Positions 49,276-58,517 of a stretch of 64,000 bases of DNA are shown piece by piece. Location of the stretch: NCBI GenBank assembly GCA_034506255.1, contig JAPDPX010000008.1, forward strand, positions 328,952 through 392,951, read 5' to 3'. The translations under genes were made by a program, and so were the position numbers. The notes under the pieces were generated by a model. That model was not told the origin of the DNA and searched no databases. It saw only the letters and a list, made by a program, of their open reading frames with translations. Within the stretch, counting starts at the first letter, position 1, and every line of letters begins with the position of its first letter. This DNA is from a candidate division KSB1 bacterium. GTDB lineage: Bacteria > Zhuqueibacterota > Zhuqueibacteria > Zhuqueibacterales > Zhuqueibacteraceae.

Positions 49276-52200
49276 ATGAGTGACCTTTCCAAACGCCTCG
49301 CCGAGCTCTCTCCGGAAAAGCGCGAGCTGCTGTTGAAGCGTCTGCAGCGCGAAGGCGAAAAAGCGCCGAAGCCGGCCGGGATTCCCCGCCGCCCCAACCG
49401 CGATGAGTTTCCCATGTCGTTCGCGCAGATGCGGTTGTGGTTTCTCGATCAGCTCGAACCGGGAAGCCCTTTTTACAACATCGCCGCGGCGGTACGGCTG
49501 GAGGGCTCCCTGCACGTGCCGGTGCTGGTGCAGGCGCTGCAGGAAGTCGTGCGCCGGCATGAAGTCTTGCGCGCCTTTTTTGTCACCGAAAAAGGCCGGC
49601 CGGTGCAGCGCCTTGCACCGGTGCAGCCGCTGGCCATGCCGGTAACCAGCCTCGAGCATTTGCCCGCCGGAGAGCGTGAAGCCGAGGCGAGGCGGCTCAT
49701 CCAGCACGAGGCGCAAAAACCCTTCGCCCTGAATCACGGGCCGCTGCTGCGCGCCGGTCTGCTCAAACTCGCTGAGCGGGACCACCTCCTGCTGCTGACG
49801 ATTCATCACATCGTCGCCGATGGCTGGTCGATCGGCGTGTTGATCCGTGAAGTCGCGACGGCCTATCAAGCCGGCCTCGCCGGCCGCCCGCTGCGGCTGC
49901 CCGACCTGCCGATTCAATATGCCGACTACGCCGCGTGGCAGCGTGGCTGGCTCACCGGTGAGGTGCGCGCGCGGCAGCTCGATTATTGGAAAAAACAGCT
50001 CGCCGGGGTGCCGCAACTGTTGTCGCTGCCCACCGACCGGCCGCGACCGGCAGTGCAAACCTTCCACGGCGCGCATTACGCCTTCGAGCTGCCCACGGAA
50101 TTGCTGGCAGCACTCGGCGAACTCAGCCGGCAGGAAAACGGCACGCTGTTCATGACCCTGCTGGCGGCGTTTTACACCCTGCTGTATCGCTATTCGAACC
50201 AGGACGACTTTTGCATCGGCACCCCCATTGCCAATCGCAACCGCGCCGAGACCGAGGGACTGATCGGCTTCTTTGTCAACACGTTTGCCCTGCGCGTTCC
50301 GCGTCTCACCGACGACCCGCCCTTCCGGGAGTTGCTGCGGCGGGTGCGCGAAACCGCGCTCGGCGCTTATGCCCATCAGGATTTGCCCTTCGAGATGCTG
50401 ATCGACGAGTTGCAGCTCGAACGACATCTCAGCCACTCGCCGCTGTTTCAAGTGATGTTCGTGCTGCAAAGCGATCCGTTGCAGCGCCTCGAGCTGCCGG
50501 ATTTGCGCCTGTCGATCATGGATGCCGAAACCGGCACCGCCAAATTCGATTTGACGCTGATTGTCGAGCAGGGGCCCAACGGCTGGCGCGGCATCTTCGA
50601 GTACAACACCGATCTCTTCCTCGCGGCAACGGTGGCGCGGATGGCGAAACATTTTCACATGCTGCTGCACGGCATCATCGCCGACCCCGGCCTGCCCATC
50701 ACCGCCCTGCCGCTGCTGACCGAAGCACAGAAACGGCAAATGCTGCAGGCGTGGAACGCCACCAAGGCGGACTATCCCGCCGGGGTGTGCAGCCATCATC
50801 TCTTCGAAGCGCAGGTTGATAAAACGCCCGCGGCCATTGCGGTAACGTTCGAAGGCGTGTCGCTCACTTATGCCGAACTGAATCAGCGCGCCAATCAACT
50901 CGCCCGCCGGCTGCACGAACTGGGGGTCGGGCCGGAGGTGTTGGTGGCGCTTTGCTTCGAACGATCGGTGGAAATGGTGGTGGCGATGCTCACGGTGCTC
51001 AAAGCCGGCGGTGCTTTCGTGCCCATTGACCCGGCCTACCCGGCGGAGCGCATCTCCTTCATGCTCGCGGATTGCCGGCCGGCGGTGTTGTTGACACAAT
51101 CAGCATTGGCAGAAAAGCTGCCCGCGACCACGATCCCGAAGCTCTTCCTCGATGAGGGGTGGGAACAAAAGGCCGGGCAGCCGGCGGTGAATTTTTCCGG
51201 CGGCGCGCGGCCGGAGAACCTTGCCTACGTGATTTACACCTCCGGTTCAACCGGCCGGCCCAAGGGCGTGCTGGTGCCGCATCGCGGCTTGAACAATTTC
51301 ATGCAGAGTCAGAAACAGGATTGGGGGCTGGGACCGCACAGCCGCGTACTGCAATTTGCCTCGTTCAGCTTCGACGCCGCGATTTCGGAAATTTTCGGAA
51401 CCCTGCTCAATGGCGGCACGCTGGTACTGGCCCGCCGTGAAATTATCACCGCGGCAGCAGACCTGCACCGCTGTCTGCAGGAAAACCACATCAACACCGT
51501 CACGCTGCCGCCCTCCCTGCTCGCCGTGCTGTCCAACCAAGGCCTGCCGGAGCTGCATACCATCATTTCCGCCGGGGAAAGCTGCCCGTGGGAGGTGGCG
51601 GCGCGCTGGTCGCCGGGCCGGAAATTTTTCAACGGCTATGGCCCCACGGAAACGACGATTGCCGCCTCGTGGGAGCCGGCGGGAGAAAAAATCGAAGGCA
51701 CCCTCAGCGTTCCCCTCGGCCGGCCGTTTCAAAATGTGCAAATCTATCTGTTGGATGCGCGGCTGCAACCGGTGCCCATCGGCGTGCCCGGTGAGCTGCA
51801 CATTGGCGGCGCGGGCGTGGCGCGCGGCTATCTCAACCGGCCGGACTTGACCGCGGAAAAATTCATTCCCCATCCTTTCAGTGACGAGCCGGGTGCGCGG
51901 CTTTACAAGAGCGGTGATCTGGCGCGCTATCTCCCCGATGGCCGCCTTGAGTTTCTGGGCCGCCTCGATCATCAAGTCAAACTGCGCGGTTTTCGCATCG
52001 AGCTGGAGGAAATCGAAGCGGTGCTGCGCCAGCATCCCGCGGTGCGCGAGGCGGTGGTGCTGGCACGTGACGAGACTGGTGGTGGCAAACAACTGGTGGC
52101 CTATCTTACTGCTGCTGTGCCGGCAGAGCCGAGCGTCAGTGAATTGCGTCATTTTCTGCGCGACCGCCTGCCGGAGTACATGATCCCCGCATGGTTCGTG

Positions 52201-55200
52201 ACGCTGCCCGCCTTTCCCCTGACGGCCAGCGGCAAGATCGACCGCCGCGCCCTGCCGGCACCGGATCGCAGCCGGCCGGAGCAGGAAAAGGCCTATGTCG
52301 CCCCGCGCACCGCGTTGGAGCGTTTTCTCGCCCAGGTGTGGCAGGACGTGTTGGGCGTTGAGAAGGTCGGCGTCTATGATAATTTCTTCGAAATCGGCGG
52401 GGACTCGATCCGCTCGGCGGTGCTGGTCAATCGCGTGCAGGAGGTGTTGGGCGAAACCTTTCCGGTGCGCGCTGTTTTTCACGTGCCGACCGTGGCCGAA
52501 ATGGCGCTTTATCTCGCGGAATATTATCCCGAAATCGTGGCGCAAAAATGGGGCAGCGGAACGGTCGAAAGCCTGAGGGCCAAACTCGAGGCACAAATCG
52601 TCGCACCTGCCGGCGATGGCCGGATCGATGCCGCCACCGTGGCCCGATTTCAGGCGTTGATCCCTCCGTTGCCGCGCCGGGACACGACCGCGGGCGGCCG
52701 CATTCCCAAAAATCGCCCGGCCATCTTCCTGCTCTCGCCCCCGCGTTCCGGCTCCACCTTGCTGCGCGTCATGCTCGCCGGCCATCCCAGGCTGTTTTCG
52801 CCGCCCGAGCTCGAACTGCTCTCCTTCAACACGCTGCAGGAACGCCGGCAGGCGCTGTCGCAAACCTATGAGTTGTGGCTGGAGGCCACGGTGCGCGCGG
52901 TGATGGAACTCAAAAACTGCGACGCCGCAACCGCCGGGCACCTGATGGCGGAATATGAACGCCAAAATCTCAGCGTCAAGGAATTCTACGGCCTGCTGCA
53001 AACGTGGCTCGGCGACCGTCTGCTGGTGGATAAAACCCCGAGCTACGCCCTCGACCCTGAAATTCTGCGGCGCGCGGAGAGCGATTTCGACGAGCCGCTT
53101 TACCTGCATCTCGTGCGCCATCCCTACGCCACGATTTACTCCTTCATCGAAGCCAAGCTCGATCAAAACTTTTTCCGCTATCCGCATCCGTTCACCCGCC
53201 GCGAGCTGGCCGAGTTGATCTGGATCGTCTGCCATCGGAATATTTTGGACTTTCTCGCAACGATCCCGCCCCAGCGCCAGTTTCGCCTCAAGTTTGAAGA
53301 GGTGCTGGCCGACCCGCGCGCCGAAATGGAAAAACTCTGCGCCTTCCTCGGCCTGGAGTTTCACCCGGACATGCTCAAACCCTATGAGGGCAAACGCATG
53401 ACCGACCCGGTAAAGGCGGATTCGCAAATGGTGGGCGATTTCAAATTCTACCTGCGCAAAACCATCGACACCAGCGTCACCGACCGCTGGCGGAAATTTC
53501 ACACACAGGACTTTTTGAGTTCCATAAGCTGGGAGCTGGCGGCACGCCTGGGCTATGCCCGCGAGGAGAGCGCAGGCCGCGGCACGGCGCGGCAGGAGTT
53601 GACCGGCCTGCAACCGATCCCGCGCACCGGCGAGTTGCCCCTCTCGTTTGCCCAACAACGGCTGTGGTTTTTGGATCAACTCGAGCCGAATAACCCGTTT
53701 TACAATGTCATTGCCGCGGTGCGCCTGCTGGGAGAATTGCAGGAAGCCGCCCTGCTGGCGAGCTTGAACGAGATTTTGCGGCGCCATGAAATTTTGCGCA
53801 CCGCTTTTCACACGGTCGAGGGCAAACCCAAACTCGAGATCGCACCGGCCGGCAGCGTCACGGTGCCGGTGAGCAGGCATGATCTCCGCCACCTGCCCGT
53901 CTCCGAGCGCGAGGCCCGGGTGCAGGCACTCGCCAGCGAGGAGGCGCGCCGGCCCTTCCAGCTCACGAGCGCGCCGCTGTTGCGCGGCCTGCTGCTGCAG
54001 CTCGATGAGCAGGAACACGTGTTGGTGCTGACCATGCATCACATCGTCGCCGATGGCTGGTCGGTGAATGTGTTCAATCGCGAAATGGCCGCGCTCTATC
54101 CGGCGTTCGCAGCGGGCCAGCCTTCGCCCCTGCCCGAGCTGCCGATTCAGTATCTCGATTATGCCCACTGGCAGCGGCAGTGGCTCGCCAGCGGTGTGCT
54201 GGAAACCCAGTTGCATTACTGGAAACGCCAGCTTGCCGGCGTGCCCGCCCTGCTGGAGCTGCCTGCCGACCATCCGCGACCGGCGGTGCAAAGCCATCGC
54301 GGCGGCCGGCTGGCCTTCGAAATTGCGGGTGAGCCTTTCGACCGCCTGCATGCGCTGAGCCGGCGCGAGAACGTGACCACCTTCATGATTTTGCTCGCCG
54401 CCCTGCAGACGCTGTTGCACCGCTACACCCGGCAAACCGACATCGCCGTCGGCACGCCGGTCGCCAACCGCAACCGCAGCGAGATCGAGCCGCTCATCGG
54501 CCTGTTCGTCAACACGCTGGTGCTGCGCAGCGATTTGTCCGGCGATCCCACTTTTCACGAGCTGCTGGCGCGCGTGCGGCAGGTGGCGCTCGACGCCTAT
54601 GCCCATCCCGATGTGCCCTTCGAAAAGTTGGTGGATGAATTGCAGCCGCAGCGCGACATGAGCCACACGCCGCTGTTTCAGGTGATGTTCGCCCACCATC
54701 GCGCCGTCTGGCAAACCATCGACACCGGCAGGCTGAAGCTCCAGCCGCTGGTTTTGGACACCGGCACCGCCAAATTCGATTTGACTCTGGAGATCGTCGA
54801 GCGCGAGGACCGCTTGAAAGGGGCGATCGAATACAATGCCGATCTCTTCGAAGTGCCCACCATTCAGCGCATGATCGCCCATTTCCAAACGCTGCTGGCT
54901 GCCGCGGTCACGACTCCGGACATGCGCCTTTCGCAATTGCCGCTGCTGCCGGCCGCGGAACGCCGGTTGGTGCTGGAAGAATGGAGCACAACTGCCAGCG
55001 TGCCGCTGCCCGAAGCCTGCTTTCCGGAACTGTTCGCTGCCCAGGCGGCCGCCACGCCCGGGGCCACGGCAGTGGTGTATGAGAATGACCGGATTACCTA
55101 TGGCGAACTCAACCGGCGCGCCAATCAACTCGCGCATTACCTGCAAAAACTCGGCGCCGGCCCCGAGACCCTCGTTGGTCTGTGTTTGGAGCGCTCGGTT

Positions 55201-58200
55201 GAGATGATCGTCGGCTTGGTGGGCATTCTCAAAGCCGGGGCGGCCTATGTGCCGCTCGATCCCGGTTATCCTGCCGAGCGTCTGGCCCTCATTCTGCAGG
55301 ATGCCAAAGCGCCGGTGTTGGTCACGCAGGAGGGGCTGCTGCGCAAGCTGCCCAAAGAGGCACAAATCGCGGAAGCTCCGGCCGGTCTGCAGGCTGTTTG
55401 TCTGGATCGCGACTGGCCGGTGATCGCGCGCGCGGCGGAAAGCAATCCTGAGTGCCGGCTCACGCCCGAGCATCCCGCCTACGTGATCTACACTTCCGGC
55501 TCAACCGGCCGGCCCAAGGGCGTGATGATTCGCCATCGCGGCGTGCTCAATTTGCTGGCGGGTTTGGAGCATGCCATCTATGCGCATCATCCCACGCGGC
55601 CGCTGCGCGCCAGTCTCAATGCGCCCCTGCCGTTCGATGCCTCGGTGCAGCAGCTCGTCCTGTTGCTGCGTGGTCACGCCCTGCACATCATTCCGCAGGA
55701 GGTGCGGCTGGATGGCGAGGCGCTGCTGCTGTGGTTGCGCCAGCATCGTCTCGATGTGTTCGATTGTGTGCCGTCACAACTCAAGCTGCTGCTGAATGCC
55801 GGTTTGCTGGAGAGCGAGGGCCTGCCGGCGATCATGCTGCCCGGCGGCGAGGCCATCGACGCCGCCACCTGGAATACGCTGGCGCAGGCGAAAGCCACGG
55901 CGGTTTACAACATGTACGGTCCCACCGAGTGCACGGTGGATTCCACCATCGCGCGGGTGCATGCCGGTCAGCCGCCGAACATTGGCCGGCCGATCGTCAA
56001 TGTCCGGCATTACGTGCTGGATGCGGCGTTGCAACCGCTGCCCATCGGCGTGCCGGGAGAGCTGCACATCGGCGGTGCCGATCTGGCGCGCGGTTATTTC
56101 AACCGGCCGGATTTGACCGCGGCGAAATTCATTCCCGACCCCTTCAGCTCGGAGCCGGGCAGCCGGCTGTACAAAACCGGTGACGTGGTGCGCTGGCTGC
56201 CGGATGGCCGCCTCGAGTTCCTGGGCCGCATCGACGATCAAGTCAAGCTGCGCGGTTTTCGCATCGAGCTGGGCGAGATCGAAGCGACACTCTCGCAGCA
56301 TCCGGCGGTGCAGGAAGCCGTCGTGCTCGTGCGCGAGGAGACCGGCACCGATGGTGCCGCCGGCAGCAAGCGTTTGGTGGCCTATGTCGTCCCCGCCGGA
56401 GAAACCGAGCCGGCGGTGGGCGATCTGCGACAGTTCTTGAAGGAAAGATTGCCGGAATACATGGTGCCGGCGGTGTTCGTGACGCTGCCGGCGCTGCCGC
56501 GGCTGCCCAATGGCAAAATCGACCGTCGCAATTTGCCGGCACCGACCGATGAGCGGCCGGAGTTGGCGGAGGGTTGGGTGGCTCCGCGCAATGAGGTGGA
56601 GGCCCGGCTGGCGGAAATCTGGCAGCAGGTTTTGGGCGTCAAGCAAATCGGCGTGCACGACAATTTCTTCGAACTGGGCGGTGACTCGATTTTGAGTATT
56701 CAAGTCATCGCGCGCGCCCGCCAGGCCGGTTTGCCTCTGACCCCGCGGCAGTTGTTCCAGAACCCCACCATTGCCGGACTCGCGCCGTTGTGTGAGGCGG
56801 CGGTCACGACCACGATTCACGCCGAGCAGGGCACGATCAGCGGGCCGGTGCCGCTCACGCCGATTCAACGCTGGTTCTTCGAACAAAACTTCGCCGCGCC
56901 GCATCACTGGAATCAGTCGATCCTGCTGGAGGTGCGGCAGCGGCTGGCGCCGCAATGGCTCGCGCAGGCGGTGCACCGGCTCGTCGAACATCATGATGCC
57001 CTGCGTCTGCGTTTCACGCACGCGGACAGCGGCTGGCAGCAGCATAACGCCGACAGCGAGAGGGCAAATCCCTTCACCTTTTGGGATCTCTCCGCGCTGA
57101 CGCCGGAAGCACAACGGGTGTTCATTGAAAACAAGGCGGCGGACTTGCAGGCGAGTCTCGACCTCATCCACGGCCCGTTGTTGCGCGTGGCTTACTTCGA
57201 TCGGGGAGCCGAGGCCCCCGGCCGGTTGCTGATCATCGTGCATCATCTCGTCATCGACGGCGTGTCATGGCGCATTCTGCTGGAGGATTTTCTCACGGCT
57301 TATCGCCAGCTCAGCGAAGGCCGGCCGGTGCAGTTGCCGCCGAAGACGACGTCCTTTCAATATTGGGCACAACGGCTGGTCACGCTGGCGCAGTCCGCCA
57401 CCCTGCAACAACAGCTCGACTTTTGGCGGGCGCAGTGCGAGCTGTGCATGCCGGAGCTGCCGCTTGATTTCACCAGTGCGGGACAGAGCGAGGCTGCCGC
57501 CGGGACTGTGATGGTGACGCTGCCCGCGGAAGAAACCAGCGCGTTGCTGCAGGAAGTACCGGCGGCTTTCCATACCCGCATCGACGAAGCGCTGCTCACA
57601 GCGCTGGCGCGCGTCCTGGCGCGCTGGACCGGCCGCCGCACGCTGCTGATCGATTATGAAGGCCACGGCCGCGAGCCGTTGTTCGATGACGTCGATCTCT
57701 CCCGCACCGTCGGCTGGTTCACCAGCATTCATCCGCTGGCGCTGGATTTGGGCAACACTCTCGCATTCGTTGACGCGCTGAAAACGATCAAGGAGCAGAT
57801 GCGCCGCGTGCCGCAGGGCGGCGTGGGCTGGGGCCTGCTGCGCTACCTGTCTGACAACCGCAGTCTGCTGCGCGAGGTGCCGCCGGCGCCGGTCATTTTC
57901 AATTATCTCGGCCAGTTCGATCACGTGCTGCCGCCGGATGGGATGCTGGCGGTGGCGCCGGAATCCCACGGCCCGGAACGCGCCGCACACAATCACATGA
58001 CCCATGCGCTCGATCTCAGTGCCGGCGTGCGACAACAGCAACTGCACCTGCAGTGGAAATTCAACCCGCGGCAGTTCGCACGCCGCACTATCGAAAAGCT
58101 GGCACACGAGTATGTCGCAGAGCTGCGCCTGCTGGTGCAGCAGTGCCGCAGCGGTGTGACCGGCGGCTATACGCCCTCGGATTTTGCCGAAGCCGGCCTG

Positions 58201-58248
58201 AGTCAGGAAGAACTCGACCGCGTGCTGGCGGAAGTGACCACAACGTGA
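49276..58248 (+). CDS. NRPS with embedded sulfotransferase, C-A-PCP-ST-C-A-PCP-E
   Basis: The 2990-residue protein starts with a docking helix (LSKRLAELSPEKRELLL). Module 1 has C (HHIVADGW, H178), A with code DASTIAGIAK (aromatic-like) and PCP with S1044 in GGDS. A sulfotransferase domain then fills about 1139-1432: the 5'-phosphosulfate loop SPPRSGST at 1154-1161 and the 3'-phosphate site VRHPYATIYS with R1281 and S1289. Module 2 has C (H1589), A with code DAQDLGMVDK (one change from the Gln code DAQDLGVVDK), PCP with S2471 (GGDS) and an epimerase (HHLVIDGVSW at 2656-2665, EGHGRE, RTVGWFTS, NYLGQFD). Residue 2 is D-Gln by prediction. The ATG at 49276 starts the docking helix; the upstream open frame reads through a repeat. 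The tail GLSQEELDRVL suits docking after an E domain. Confidence 0.95.
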   Translation: MSDLSKRLAELSPEKRELLLKRLQREGEKAPKPAGIPRRPNRDEFPMSFAQMRLWFLDQLEPGSPFYNIAAAVRLEGSLHVPVLVQALQEVVRRHEVLRAFFVTEKGRPVQRLAPVQPLAMPVTSLEHLPAGEREAEARRLIQHEAQKPFALNHGPLLRAGLLKLAERDHLLLLTIHHIVADGWSIGVLIREVATAYQAGLAGRPLRLPDLPIQYADYAAWQRGWLTGEVRARQLDYWKKQLAGVPQLLSLPTDRPRPAVQTFHGAHYAFELPTELLAALGELSRQENGTLFMTLLAAFYTLLYRYSNQDDFCIGTPIANRNRAETEGLIGFFVNTFALRVPRLTDDPPFRELLRRVRETALGAYAHQDLPFEMLIDELQLERHLSHSPLFQVMFVLQSDPLQRLELPDLRLSIMDAETGTAKFDLTLIVEQGPNGWRGIFEYNTDLFLAATVARMAKHFHMLLHGIIADPGLPITALPLLTEAQKRQMLQAWNATKADYPAGVCSHHLFEAQVDKTPAAIAVTFEGVSLTYAELNQRANQLARRLHELGVGPEVLVALCFERSVEMVVAMLTVLKAGGAFVPIDPAYPAERISFMLADCRPAVLLTQSALAEKLPATTIPKLFLDEGWEQKAGQPAVNFSGGARPENLAYVIYTSGSTGRPKGVLVPHRGLNNFMQSQKQDWGLGPHSRVLQFASFSFDAAISEIFGTLLNGGTLVLARREIITAAADLHRCLQENHINTVTLPPSLLAVLSNQGLPELHTIISAGESCPWEVAARWSPGRKFFNGYGPTETTIAASWEPAGEKIEGTLSVPLGRPFQNVQIYLLDARLQPVPIGVPGELHIGGAGVARGYLNRPDLTAEKFIPHPFSDEPGARLYKSGDLARYLPDGRLEFLGRLDHQVKLRGFRIELEEIEAVLRQHPAVREAVVLARDETGGGKQLVAYLTAAVPAEPSVSELRHFLRDRLPEYMIPAWFVTLPAFPLTASGKIDRRALPAPDRSRPEQEKAYVAPRTALERFLAQVWQDVLGVEKVGVYDNFFEIGGDSIRSAVLVNRVQEVLGETFPVRAVFHVPTVAEMALYLAEYYPEIVAQKWGSGTVESLRAKLEAQIVAPAGDGRIDAATVARFQALIPPLPRRDTTAGGRIPKNRPAIFLLSPPRSGSTLLRVMLAGHPRLFSPPELELLSFNTLQERRQALSQTYELWLEATVRAVMELKNCDAATAGHLMAEYERQNLSVKEFYGLLQTWLGDRLLVDKTPSYALDPEILRRAESDFDEPLYLHLVRHPYATIYSFIEAKLDQNFFRYPHPFTRRELAELIWIVCHRNILDFLATIPPQRQFRLKFEEVLADPRAEMEKLCAFLGLEFHPDMLKPYEGKRMTDPVKADSQMVGDFKFYLRKTIDTSVTDRWRKFHTQDFLSSISWELAARLGYAREESAGRGTARQELTGLQPIPRTGELPLSFAQQRLWFLDQLEPNNPFYNVIAAVRLLGELQEAALLASLNEILRRHEILRTAFHTVEGKPKLEIAPAGSVTVPVSRHDLRHLPVSEREARVQALASEEARRPFQLTSAPLLRGLLLQLDEQEHVLVLTMHHIVADGWSVNVFNREMAALYPAFAAGQPSPLPELPIQYLDYAHWQRQWLASGVLETQLHYWKRQLAGVPALLELPADHPRPAVQSHRGGRLAFEIAGEPFDRLHALSRRENVTTFMILLAALQTLLHRYTRQTDIAVGTPVANRNRSEIEPLIGLFVNTLVLRSDLSGDPTFHELLARVRQVALDAYAHPDVPFEKLVDELQPQRDMSHTPLFQVMFAHHRAVWQTIDTGRLKLQPLVLDTGTAKFDLTLEIVEREDRLKGAIEYNADLFEVPTIQRMIAHFQTLLAAAVTTPDMRLSQLPLLPAAERRLVLEEWSTTASVPLPEACFPELFAAQAAATPGATAVVYENDRITYGELNRRANQLAHYLQKLGAGPETLVGLCLERSVEMIVGLVGILKAGAAYVPLDPGYPAERLALILQDAKAPVLVTQEGLLRKLPKEAQIAEAPAGLQAVCLDRDWPVIARAAESNPECRLTPEHPAYVIYTSGSTGRPKGVMIRHRGVLNLLAGLEHAIYAHHPTRPLRASLNAPLPFDASVQQLVLLLRGHALHIIPQEVRLDGEALLLWLRQHRLDVFDCVPSQLKLLLNAGLLESEGLPAIMLPGGEAIDAATWNTLAQAKATAVYNMYGPTECTVDSTIARVHAGQPPNIGRPIVNVRHYVLDAALQPLPIGVPGELHIGGADLARGYFNRPDLTAAKFIPDPFSSEPGSRLYKTGDVVRWLPDGRLEFLGRIDDQVKLRGFRIELGEIEATLSQHPAVQEAVVLVREETGTDGAAGSKRLVAYVVPAGETEPAVGDLRQFLKERLPEYMVPAVFVTLPALPRLPNGKIDRRNLPAPTDERPELAEGWVAPRNEVEARLAEIWQQVLGVKQIGVHDNFFELGGDSILSIQVIARARQAGLPLTPRQLFQNPTIAGLAPLCEAAVTTTIHAEQGTISGPVPLTPIQRWFFEQNFAAPHHWNQSILLEVRQRLAPQWLAQAVHRLVEHHDALRLRFTHADSGWQQHNADSERANPFTFWDLSALTPEAQRVFIENKAADLQASLDLIHGPLLRVAYFDRGAEAPGRLLIIVHHLVIDGVSWRILLEDFLTAYRQLSEGRPVQLPPKTTSFQYWAQRLVTLAQSATLQQQLDFWRAQCELCMPELPLDFTSAGQSEAAAGTVMVTLPAEETSALLQEVPAAFHTRIDEALLTALARVLARWTGRRTLLIDYEGHGREPLFDDVDLSRTVGWFTSIHPLALDLGNTLAFVDALKTIKEQMRRVPQGGVGWGLLRYLSDNRSLLREVPPAPVIFNYLGQFDHVLPPDGMLAVAPESHGPERAAHNHMTHALDLSAGVRQQQLHLQWKFNPRQFARRTIEKLAHEYVAELRLLVQQCRSGVTGGYTPSDFAEAGLSQEELDRVLAEVTTT

Positions 58249-58439
58249 CGCAGCGGGATTTTTCTACTTCTGAAAACCATCCCGCCCGCGAAATTTTTTT
58301 GAACCGCCGGGACGCCATTTACGCAAAGAAATACACGACTGGCGTGCCGCGCGGCTTTGCGGTTGACAAATTCGCATGCCGCCATGACCGTGCGGTGGGA
58401 TCACGCCCGCAAAACGATCAGGACTGCGAAAATCGTGCA

Positions 58440-58458
58440 GCGCAGGCACCCTGCCTGC
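58440..58458 (+). repeat. Single diverged copy of the GCGCAGGC/CCTGC repeat
   Basis: GCGCAGGCACCCTGCCTGC differs by one base from the copies at 43526 and 49136. It lies in the 269-base gap between the large NRPS gene and the sulfotransferase gene. Confidence 0.8.
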
Positions 58459-58517
58459 TTGCGCCATGAAAGTCGTTTCTTGCCCGTCTTTTCGTCCGCG
58501 TATCGAGGCAACAAAAA

